Positions 1-10,000 of a DNA stretch of 64,000 bases are shown piece after piece. The stretch is taken from contig JAKUDP010000013.1 of the NCBI GenBank assembly GCA_022570795.1, forward strand, positions 124,001 through 188,000, read 5' to 3'. Below the pieces are notes generated by a model. That model was not told the origin of the DNA, did not search any database, and saw only the letters and a program-made list of their open reading frames with translations. Both the position numbers and the translations under genes were made by a program. How positions within the stretch are numbered: the first letter of the stretch is position 1; the number at the start of each line of letters is the position of its first letter. The DNA is from Sphaerulina vaccinii (taxonomy: Eukaryota; Ascomycota; Dothideomycetes; Mycosphaerellales; Mycosphaerellaceae).

Positions 1-551
1 CTACTGCTCAACATCAAGGATACCCACCTGCCTTGCTGAAGCCGCTTAAACAATGGATAGCCTACGAGTGAAAGAAGAACTTGCGGGAATTTGGAAGTTG
101 ATGCCATTGTCACTAAAATGTCCCAAAGCGAGCAGACCGAACTCGCCCGAGCTGCTGCAGATTCCGTCAAGCGCCGGAAGGACAACTCACAGAAGAGCAA
201 AACGCCACTCTCGAGTGTTGAGAGTGAGCACGATCTGTGAGTTACTGGCACACACCAATCTGCAGCATGTGGACTGGCACGATATCTCATCTGCCACGAC
301 GCTGGATACAAGAAGAAACATACATTTCAGACTCTCGAGCGTCGTCTTGCGCTCGCGTGGTACCTTTCGCCTCGCATCAGTTGGTTGTACCGCTCGTTGC
401 TGGCTTGGCATGGAGTCAAAGCAAAGTTTCATCCTTGATAACAGAAAAGCTTTCTGATATATACTCCACGACTTATCAACAACTGCGACAACCTCACAAC
501 CCGGGACAGCAAAGATCACTCAAAAAACTTCAACAAACATACAACGTCACG
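1..551. other. left-edge region without a supported gene
   Basis: Overlapping open frames on both strands give no recognisable protein. The plus frame of the next gene stays open upstream to 237, but that stretch reads like non-coding sequence and lacks a convincing start. It probably holds the promoter and leader of the gene that starts at 552. Confidence 0.4.
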
Positions 552-1376
552 ATGGAAGGAGTGGAAGGAGAAGTGGCACACCGCAGGCAACTGTCACTGG
601 AGCAGCATCTCGAGCAGTGCCGGAAAGACTATATTCACGGCTGCAGATTCGTAAAGAGTATTACGAAAGCCGCAAAAGTCAAAGTCCCTGTCGCACCTGA
701 CGTGGGACAAGGACTGAGATTCCAATTGCGCTGGCTGTGTAACACCAACGCCCTCGTATACATCGGGGCGGGTGGCGATATCGATGGGCGCAGGGCGCGC
801 GCTGCACTTTCTACGGCATTTCACAAGGCGAATCCGACGTTGTATTTCGAAAGAAGATCTCATTACATTGAGTGCGGTCGGCCGGACGTGCTCACGATCC
901 ACGGGGAGGACATGGGAATGTTGATCTCAGATCATCTAGCGCTTTGCGACTGGGCAGAGGCCAATGTAGCAGCGGCAAAACTCGATCGGACGATGGCTTC
1001 TACTTTCGGGTACCTCGAGCCCGACCTCTTCATTGTCCTACCGACCATGCGTGCGATAATCATGTGGTATACGCCGTCACCTCGCGATAGCGATAGCGAC
1101 GATGGGCACGTCACTCTCATGCTCACTGGCGACTATAGCCGCATGTGTTCTGGGCCCATCTCCTTCGATGACCTTCGCGTTCATCATCTTCCTGGCTATC
1201 CTAGCACCGAAAGCAAGGTCACTGTCAGCTTAGAGAAAGCTGCCCAATTCATGGCGCAACTCGATCGACGAGAGGTTGCCGCGAACGAAACTCTTCGCAG
1301 ACGTAACGCGATGGCCGCACAGATACTGGAACAAGATTTACTTAGCCAGGCACGAGAGAGGTTCATGCTCGCGTAG
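552..1376 (+). CDS. hypothetical protein, 274 aa
   Basis: An uninterrupted frame runs from ATG 552 to TAG 1376. I chose 552 because the in-frame sequence above it looks non-coding and the ATG sits in an A-rich context (caacgtcacgATGG). I do not recognise the family. The protein is soluble and mixed alpha/beta in composition, with no signal peptide or membrane segment. A short acidic Ser/Asp run (DSDSDDG) lies about two thirds along, and the C-terminal 60 residues are charged and probably helical. The gene lies 360 bp upstream of a broken HET gene on the same strand, and nothing links the two functionally. An upstream exon is possible, so the N-terminus is not certain. Confidence 0.6.
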   Translation: MEGVEGEVAHRRQLSLEQHLEQCRKDYIHGCRFVKSITKAAKVKVPVAPDVGQGLRFQLRWLCNTNALVYIGAGGDIDGRRARAALSTAFHKANPTLYFERRSHYIECGRPDVLTIHGEDMGMLISDHLALCDWAEANVAAAKLDRTMASTFGYLEPDLFIVLPTMRAIIMWYTPSPRDSDSDDGHVTLMLTGDYSRMCSGPISFDDLRVHHLPGYPSTESKVTVSLEKAAQFMAQLDRREVAANETLRRRNAMAAQILEQDLLSQARERFMLA

Positions 1377-1736
1377 ACTGGCCAGCAAGATCTTTTGGCT
1401 GGATGCCGTGCGTCTTCACGTGCACAAGCGGTGGAGAAGTACAACGCGATCAGGACCGAAATCAAAATCTCAGATCGCCAGGCAGCGCTTTGGGCGGGCC
1501 TTGTGACAGACTAAGATATGCCTCGACTGGTTCTGAAAAGTCGTGATTATGTGAGCTCGGTTCTCGAACCTCTTGCATGATCGCTTTCTGCATAGTGCCC
1601 TGCTCATGTGGCGTCCAGCACCTGTCAGCTGCATGTGTTACACGAAGTGGGGCGGCCGCGAGATATCGTCCTCGCCAACACAAAGTGTCAGCTTTGACTG
1701 CACTTCATCTCACGGTGTGGTCACTGCGCACCAAAC
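1377..1736. other. intergenic, nothing recognised
   Basis: Between the 274-aa gene and the HET gene. It must contain the HET promoter; I see no clear motif. Confidence 0.4.
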
Positions 1737-3388
1737 ATGTGGCTCCTGAACACCACAGCTCTTGAACTTCATTACTTCACCTCCGCTCCATCGACTGGGT
1801 ACGCCATTTTGTCACACACCTGGGAAGACGATGATCAAGAAGTGACGTTTCAAGAATGGAGAGACAAGACATGGTACAGCCGCGATGGCAGCGTAAAGAG
1901 AGGTCACAACAAAGTGGTCAAACTTTGCGAATTGGCTAAGCTGAAGAGCATGGAATGGGCATGGGTGGACACATGTTGCATCAACAAGGAGTCAAGCGCT
2001 GAGCTCACAGAGGCTATAAACTCGATGTGGCAACTATATCGAGACGCAGAGTTGTGTTTCGCCTATCTGGCCGATGCTATTGGCATTTGCCCAGAGCTGA
2101 GTGATGTCAACACGCTTGAGCATTCGCAGTGGCACCAGCACCTTTCTGAAAGTGGCTGGTTCACGCGTGGCTGGACACTGCAGGAACTTATCGCACCTAA
2201 ACTCATCAGCTTCTACGGATATGACTGGACGCTCATAGGGAAGAAGCACAATCTATTGAGCACGCTGTGGCACATCACAGGCGTAGATCAGCTAGCACTA
2301 TCCGATCCTGATTCTCTGGACAACTTCGTCGTTGCGCGGAAGATGTCATGGGCCGCCGGGCGGAAGACTACGCGGAAGGAGGACCGAGCATATTGCCTTC
2401 TTGGTCTATTCGGAGTCCAGATGACTATACTCTACGGAGAGGGCGATAAGGCTTCATTCGTTTGCAAGAAGAGATTATCCGGACCACTACGGACCATTCC
2501 ATCTTCGTGTGGGACATAGCCGAACCACCAGCCACATCGTTAGAGAAACACATGTTGCTTGCCACGAGCGCTGACCAGTTCAAGTCGTGTGCGCGTGTAG
2601 TGAGATGCACGCAAAACAACTTCCACTATCCATTTCAGCTCAACAATCAAGGCGTGCTTTTCGACCGACTTCCAGTGATATCTACTTTGGATGGACTAGT
2701 AGCGATCCTCAACTGTCGCTACGAGCATCACGTAAGCGGGCCACTTTGTCTGCACGTCAACAGAGCTAGCGACGGCGTTTATTGGATCCCGCAAAGCCCT
2801 GTGTCCCGTGTAAGGGTGTATATCGTCGACCCAGAGGATCCAATACTCGAAGTTTCAAAGTGCCTGATACTGAAGTACCGACCATCAACGCACATCATGA
2901 GGTTGAGGGGTCTCGACTTTGTTCCGCCCAAGTTCAGAGTTACGAGAGATCAGAATTCCCTGCCATTCAAGCTGGCTGACGTCTGGCCTCCAGACTCTTG
3001 GGATCCAGTGCGAGGCGTGATGTGCTTACCAATATGCAACGACTACCCGGATATAATACAGGCTTATGTATCTATCAGGTGTCCTGGTTCGGATTGGCGG
3101 TTCTGGCTTGCCTTCGAGTTCTCGCCAAAGGCCATAGAAACGTCTCAGGAGTCCGTCACGGAAGGGCAAGAACACAATATCCGCATCGCCTTGCATGAAA
3201 CAGATCGCGAATATGCCCAACAGCATACTGAGGCCGTCATACTAGATGAGTTTGAGGTCTCTCTTTCGAGGAAGAACTACTGGAATGATGTCGTCCGAGC
3301 ACGCGTGGCCGAAAGAGCGGATTATGCCGGAGAAAAGTGGTATAGCATTGCTCTGATCATAACACGCGGGTATGCACGTCCGTGGTGA
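1737..3388 (+). pseudogene. HET-domain (heterokaryon incompatibility) protein, broken by a frameshift
   Basis: The first part (ATG 1737 onward) has the hallmarks of the HET domain: YAILSHTW near residue 22, the WVDTCCINK block, a run starting SSAELTEAINSM, then WFTRGWTLQELIAP and the YCLLGLFGVQM...YGEG block. HET proteins trigger cell death when genetically different hyphae fuse. At about 2452-2455 the frame breaks. The family continuation after YGEG (Phe-Ile-Arg-Leu-Gln-Glu-Glu) resumes in another frame, as if one base were missing, and stays open to TGA 3388. The second part resembles the C-terminal region of HET-E-like proteins. Read as is, translation ends at 2519 (260 aa). No intron signals fit the junction, so this is either a true single-base deletion or a sequencing error. 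Everything else looks intact, which suggests a recent break. Confidence 0.8.
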
Positions 3389-4413
3389 TCGAGTGCCGAG
3401 GGTATCAGTGTAAATTATTATGCGTCCTCGTTGTACTTCCTCTCGCTGGATTCACCCGCCTTCAATGTATCAGCTTGCTTGAGACCGAGCCCGAACGACA
3501 ACAAAATGCGATGAGCAGAGTCATGCGCGTCTTCACTGAGCATAGCGGCCGCGACAGTCATCCTGCAGTGTCAGAGACGACATGAATCTCCCATTCACCT
3601 TCAATGATCCCTTATCTAGGAGAGCTCGAAGACCAGATCGGTCCGTAGACACCGTGGTGCTGAACATTGCTCTGATTCAAGGATGCTGGATCCAAACTAG
3701 CCTAGCCGGACATTGAGCTGCATAGAAACTCGGAGAACATGGAGACAATTGCGAACTATGCTCAACAAAAGCTACCGAACCCACGCGAGGCCATTCAGCA
3801 AGATGCTTGATCACTGCCATTGTCTCCGGATTCTTGATATCCTGATGGAAGATCCGTCGAAGGCCATACACAGGAACTCCTCCTTGCTGCATGCAGAGGT
3901 GATTCTACAATCCTCACGCTAGCTCCGAGATCTCCAGTCGTCTATCCATCATCATGGTATTGTTCTCCTTCCACAACTCAGCGACTTCCGAGATGCCGTA
4001 GTGCTGAGTATCGCTCTGATGCTGGACAGTCTGGACCATACTGCTGCGTCTGAGCACTGAGTGGCATGGTTCTTCCGGAATTTCAGAGAGCGGGTGTCCT
4101 GATCGCAAAGCGCTCTGGCGAACAGGGGGTCCCGCCAGCTTGCTCCGTGGCAGCATCGAGTGGCACAGATTCTCAAATTGCCCGGAGATTGGCGCAGCAA
4201 TGCTTCCAAAAGGTGTCAAGTCGACGTTCATCACTCCGTCTCACGTATCGTCGTCACGGTCTATCGTAATCGTCGGAGATGCTAGTATCGTAAGGCTCAG
4301 ATTCTGTCGAAAGTCAAGTGTCGCAATCTATCGCCGTCGTACGTGTGGAAAGTCAGAACTAATACACCAAGCATTACGATTCATCCTATGACGCTGACGC
4401 GGCTGACTAGATC
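3389..4413. other. gene-poor region
   Basis: Only short overlapping frames without recognisable protein features. Nothing supported. Confidence 0.4.
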
Positions 4414-4987
4414 TTACCACCATAGATTGACCTGATCGGTCGGGATATCGCACCCTCCGATCACCACTCGGACCTCACAATGCAAGTACGTAGTGGGAGG
4501 TCGCTGTCCACCGGTCTGACACAAGTCATGCTCATCGTCGCACTGACGTATCCAGCTTCTCATCTGATCACGCATATCATCGCAGTGCAGATCTGAGCGG
4601 AAAGCTCCTGTGACTCCAGGAAGTGGTTTCAGACAATTACACGCTGCAACCAGATTCGCCAGTATATCACAGATCCTGCAGTAATGCTGTGGACTGCTTG
4701 CCTTGATCCGCGTTGATATCAATGGATACACGCCGAAATGCGCTGCCAATAGAGAATTTGCCGTTCAGCACAAGTCCGCCAGGCTCCTTAGCATCTTCCG
4801 GTGAAAATGCGAGAGTCTGTGGGCCGTTTCTGTTCCATAAGATCTTTGGTATTCCCTGGCCTACATTAATATACTCCTCGATACCGAGCAACGCAGGAGC
4901 TTGCTTGCATTGCTTGCAGAGCCTAAGAAACAGTCTGCAGTGCGGACAGGACTTCTGCTTCAAGTGCTGCTCTGCGGATGGAAACAC
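4414..4987 (-). pseudogene. decayed fragment resembling the N-terminal part of a HET-type protein
   Basis: Two minus-strand frames (about 4987-4667, then 4749-4414) together resemble the region that precedes the HET domain in many fungal HET proteins. The first has a Cys-rich start (CPHCRLFLRLCKQC). The second has the pattern of a helix followed by WIRQCDDEHDLC and a PTTYL segment, matching the usual 'W(L/I)..C...H..C......PTR(L/V)' layout. The two frames overlap but differ, there is no start, and no HET core follows downstream. I infer a truncated, frameshifted relic. The similarity is from pattern memory only, so confidence is modest. Confidence 0.4.
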
Positions 4988-5093
4988 AATAATTCTAAGT
5001 CCTTCCTTGTGCTGGTGATGCCTACAGAACCATTGACAGTCTGACAGACCGCACTCAGGGCCTCCTTGCTTTCATCGTGTGAAGTCGGAGCTG

Positions 5094-5133
5094 GGCGGAG
5101 GTGGCGGAGGTGGCGGAGGAGGCGGAGCAGGGG
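5094..5133. repeat. GGTGGCGGA-type purine-rich minisatellite
   Basis: About four imperfect copies of a 9-base GGTGGCGGA unit, strongly G-rich on the plus strand. It lies in gene-poor sequence. Confidence 0.7.
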
Positions 5134-5629
5134 GTGCTCGGCGTATTGGCTGTGTTGAAGCCATATCAGGTGGGCTTGGGCTAGATCATGAGTCGTCGAT
5201 CCCAGCAGCTGCGCCAGACTTGGTGTCTGCAAACGTGATCTCGTGGCACACGATCAAACGTCGGAAATGCTCTCTGAAAGGTAGGCCGAAAAGCAACGCG
5301 CTCTGTTCAGAGATGCGATAGCCTGGTGCTCGCGCGTGAAAGGAGGTGATGTTGATCCTCAATAAGTCCCCGGTTCTGATAAGTGGTCAGCGGAAACTCA
5401 GAGAGCATAGATGGGATGGAGGTAGGGAGAGATACCTTTCACTGACCAGTGTCGACAGTTCTGACGTCGGTCGTGGTGGAACAGCGATGTCGTCGCGATA
5501 TGGTATGGAGGAAGACATGTTGTGCTTGTTCTGTGGTGATGGTTTGTTGTGATGCTTGTTGTGATGTTACGTTGTGATGTTGGTGTTAGTAAGAGGAGAA
5601 GGGAAGAGAGGTTGGAGGAAGAAGAAGAG
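5134..5629. other. intergenic, nothing recognised
   Basis: No coding signal recognised. From about 5530 the sequence is rich in short tgttgtgatg-like repeats, followed by a purine-rich tract. Confidence 0.35.
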
Positions 5630-6035
5630 GGTGATTCACCGTCCCTTCATAAGCTGTGTGGATGTCATTGAGCAAGCGCAATGAATGTAGCAGGCATGTC
5701 TGAAAGTAGTAGGTAGAATGGTTAGCAAATATCTCTGACATGGCATGCTGTCTCACCAGTGTCTTGTCCTCGAGTTCAACGCCCAGGTGAGCGTAAGCTT
5801 CGTGAGACACTGAGATCATGGCATGCCTTGGCCTACTACAGAACTTGGAAAGAGGTTGATGGGAGAACGCGGTTCAGCGTTCCTTCATAAGCTGTTTGGA
5901 TGTCGTTCAGCAGGTTCAATGCAGATATCAGGCAGGTATCAACCAGTCGCAGCTTTTTTCATTTCATGATAGTGCTTCCATCGAGTGTCTTCTTGCTGAC
6001 AGTCTGGCCCAGCTCACTATAAACGCAGCCAGACT
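5630..6035. repeat. diverged tandem duplication (unit about 240 bp)
   Basis: Two related stretches lie head to tail. The first (from about 5633) carries 'ccttcataagctgt', 'ggatgtc' and 'cagcaggcatgtct'-like motifs. The second (from about 5872) carries matching 'ccttcataagctgtttgga', 'tcaggcaggtat' and so on. The 3' parts also match (agtgtcttgtcc versus agtgtcttcttgc; cccaggtgagcgtaa versus cccagctcactataa). On the minus strand both could encode a similar peptide ending near LLNDI.TAYEGT. One copy keeps a 77-codon frame and the other is interrupted. This is probably a decayed gene fragment that was duplicated. Confidence 0.6.
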
Positions 6036-6108
6036 TGCGATCGTCCATTCCTGTCATGCGCCATGATGCCTAACCCCCCAAACGAGTTCGTACGAGAAAG
6101 AGTCAAGT

Positions 6109-6670
6109 CTATCGGCGAGCAGCAGTCTGCTTCTTCTCAGCCTCCTTCATGACCTTCTTCACAATCTTCTGCTCCTCGATCAAGAAGGCGCGAACAACAC
6201 GGTCCTTGACACAGTTGGCGCAGCGCGAGCCGCCGTATGCGCGCTGGACAGTCTTCTTTGGGTGCGAGATTTGGCTGTATTCGCGTGGGCGGAGGGCTGG
6301 GATCTACATATCATGTCCATATCAGTATGCTGTCCTGATTTCGCATCTTTTCTGCATGTGTCCTCTTCGTGTATGTTCGAGGCGAGGAACTGGTAAAACT
6401 TACACCTGCAAGCTTGATTCCACAGTCACCACATTTTGGCGCAGTTCCCTTCTTCTTGATGTGCAAGTATCGGAGTTCACCACCTGGCGTCTTGATGATG
6501 CGGACCTTGTTGCTCTTGGTGTTGTATGACACCCGGCGGCGCTGTTCAAAAGATATCCCATTAGCCCACATTCTCTGTTTCTCTCCTACATTTCTCCGTC
6601 CTCCTCCGATATTGCATTTCTCTCAGGATAGTCGGGTCGCACGTACGAAAGTGAGTCTGTTGGATCCCAT
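6109..6670 (-). CDS. rpl34: 60S ribosomal protein eL34 (L34)
   Basis: Three exons on the minus strand: 6670-6647 (MGSNRLTF), 6541-6404 and 6303-6109, giving 118 aa, the normal eL34 size. Introns run 6646-6542 (GTACGT...CAG) and 6403-6304 (GTAAGT...TAG), and all phases are zero. Family signatures are clear: YNTKSNKVRIIKTPGGELRY, the CGDCGIKL zinc-ribbon pair, the second pair SRCANC, and a Lys-rich C-terminus. eL34 is a structural protein of the large ribosomal subunit. The first exon codes only eight residues, a common layout for fungal ribosomal-protein genes. The gene is divergent from PRP8, sharing about 416 bp of upstream DNA, so the two may have a common promoter region. Confidence 0.97.
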
Positions 6671-7086
6671 TGTGTCGGTGTCGAGGTCGTGTCGCTGGGT
6701 GGAGGAGATTCGATGTTGTCGGCGATGATTCTTTGCGATGTTCGTCAGTGTGGAAGGGAATTTGGAGATGCCACTCTTGGCATTGTGCCGACGAATCGAA
6801 AGAGCAAGAGCGACGGAGACTCCCGCTAGCTTCCTGACTCGCGACACCTCGAAAAACTGTCTCTGTCTTGGGCGCGACTGGATGAAGAGATCAACGCCAC
6901 TTCACTTCACATCATCACCACAATCTCGCGCAGGCCACAGCACATACTCACTGCATCTTCCCTCTGGACTGGACACGTGAGAAGAAAGTGTGCAGTGCAG
7001 TAGGCCAAACGAACGACAAGGCGAGCTCGGCGCCAGAAGCCGCAGCGAACAACATCTTTCACGACATCACGAGAAAGTGAGAGACC

Positions 7087-10000
7087 ATGGCGGGCATTCC
7101 TCCGCCGCCAGGATGGGCTCCACCGCCACCTCCAGGAGCACCACCGGGACTATCATCTAATGGTATCCCACCTCCGCCACCAGGATTTGCGCCCCCAAAG
7201 GACCCTCAAGCCGAGAAACTTCAGCAGAAGAAGCAGAAATGGCTACGACAGCAGAGGCAGCGCTTTGGCGAGAAGCGAAAGGGAGGTTTCGTGGAGACGC
7301 AAAAAGCAGACATGCCTCCAGAGCACTTGCGAAAGATCGTCAAGGACATTGGAGATGTGTCGCAAAAGAAGTTCAGTGCAGACAAGAGAAGTTATCTTGG
7401 AGCGCTGAAGTTCATGCCGCATGCTGTGCTGAAGCTACTGGAGAACATGCCTATGCCGTGGGAGAGTAGTCGCGAAGTCAAGGTGTTGTACCACGTCAAT
7501 GGCTGTTTGACGTTGGTGAATGAAATACCGAGAGTCATCGAGCCTGTCTTTCACGCACAGTGGGCGACTATGTGGGTGGTCATGAGACGAGAGAAGAGTG
7601 ACCGAAGACATTTCAAGCGTATGCGCTTTCCACCTTTTGACGATGAGGAGCCGCCACTTTCCTGGAGCGAGAACATTGAGGATGTCGAACCACTGGAGCC
7701 GATCCAGATGGAGCTGGACGAGAACGAGGATGAGCCTGTATTTGAATGGTTCTACGATCATCGACCACTCTCAGATACCGATCATGTTGGTGGACCTAGC
7801 TACAAGGACTGGAACTTGTCATTACCACAGATGGCCACATTGCACAGACTTAGTAACCCTCTGCTATCAGACACCAACGACAAGAACTACTTCCACCTCT
7901 TCGACATGCCTGCTTTTGCCACTGCGAAGGCACTCAATGTTGCGATTCCAGGTGGACCACGATTCGAGCCTCTGTACAAGGATATCGATCCGAATGACGA
8001 GGACTTTGGCGAATTCAACGCGATCGATCGCATCATCTTCCGCGCACCTATACGAACCGAATACCGAGTCGCCTTTCCATATTTGTACAACAGCTTGCCC
8101 AGATCTGTCAAGCTTGGGGTTTACAGCTACCCACAGACAGTCTACGTCAAGACTGAAGATCCGAACCTTCCACCATTCTACTTCGATCCTGTAATCAACC
8201 CAATCTCTTCGAGACAAGTCATGCCGAAAAACTTGACTATCAGCCACGAAGATGAGATATTCGGTTATGGCAACAATGAAGAGCCAGATGAGGAAGATGG
8301 TGGGTTCGTCATGCCAGCAGGCGTTGACCCATTCCTGGACGATGAGGATCTGTTCAACGATGACACAGCCGCAGCGATTGCGCTGTGGTGGGCACCATAT
8401 CCATTCGACAGGCGGTCAGGGAAGATGGTACGCGCACAGGACGTGCCGCTCGTCAAGCAGTGGTACCTGGAGCACGTTCCAGCAGGACAACCTGTGAAGG
8501 TCAGAGTCTCTTACCAGAAGCTACTCAAGACATATGTCTTGAACGAGTTGCACAAAAAGCCACCGAAGGCGCAGAACAAGCAGCTGCTGGGCCGCAATTT
8601 GAAGAGAACCAAGTTCTTCCAGCAGACCACAATCGACTGGGTAGAAGCTGGTCTGCAAGTCTGCCGACAGGGTTTCAATATGTTGAACTTGCTCATCCAC
8701 CGCAAGAACTTGACATACCTTCACTTGGACTACAACTTCAACCTGAAGCCTATCAAAACTTTGACCACAAAGGAGCGAAAGAAGTCGAGGTTCGGTAACG
8801 CTTTCCATCTTATGCGTGAGATCTTGCGATTGACGAAGCTCATCGTTGATGCACAAGTCCAGTATCGTCTGGGCAACATTGATGCTTTCCAGCTTGCCGA
8901 CGGCATCCTCTACGCCTTCAATCACGTTGGTCAGCTTACTGGTATGTACCGATACAAATACAAGCTCATGCACCAGATCCGATCTTGCAAGGACTTGAAG
9001 CACTTGATCTACTATCGTTTCAACAGCGGACCAGTTGGCAAGGGACCCGGATGTGGTTTCTGGGCGCCCGCATGGAGAGTCTGGCTCTTCTTCCTGCGAG
9101 GTATCATTCCTCTACTCGAGCGATGGCTCGGCAACTTGCTCAGCAGACAGTTCGAAGGCCGTCACTCGAAGGGTGTGGCCAAGACCGTTACCAAGCAGCG
9201 TGTTGAGTCGCACTTCGATCTCGAGTTGCGTGCATCTGTCATGGCTGATCTTATGGACATGATGCCTGAAGGTATCAAGCAGCAGAAGGTCAACACTGTT
9301 CTGCAGCACTTGTCTGAGGCGTGGCGATGCTGGAAGTCAAACATTCCTTGGAAGGTGCCTGGTCTGCCCAAGCCTATCGAGGATGTTATCCTGCGATATG
9401 TCAAGTCGAAGGCAGACTGGTGGGTATCTGTTGCCCACTACAATCGTGAACGTATCCGACGTGGTGCCACTGTCGACAAGACTGTCGCAAAGAAGAATTT
9501 GGGACGTCTCACTCGTCTCTGGCTCAAGGCCGAGCAAGAGCGTCAGCACAACTACCTCAAGGATGGTCCCTATGTTAGCACTGAGGAGGGTGTTGCCATC
9601 TTCACGACAGCTGTGCACTGGCTGGAGAGCAGAAAGTTTCAGCCTATTCCATTCCCATCGGTCAGCTACAAGCACGACACCAAGATCCTCATTCTGGCTC
9701 TTGAACGTCTGCGAGAGGCATACTCTGTCAAGGGTAGACTCAATCAGAGTCAGCGCGAGGAGCTTGCTCTGATCGAACAAGCCTACGACAGCCCTGGCAC
9801 GACGCTTGCACGTATCAAGCGCTTCTTGCTTACGCAGCGATCGTTCAAGGAAGTCGGCATTGACATGAACGACAACTACAGCTCGATCAACCCAGTCTAC
9901 GACATCGAGCCTATCGAGAAGATTACGGACGCATATCTCGACCAGTATCTGTGGTATCAAGCAGATCAGCGACGACTCTTCCCAGCCTGGATCAAGCCAT

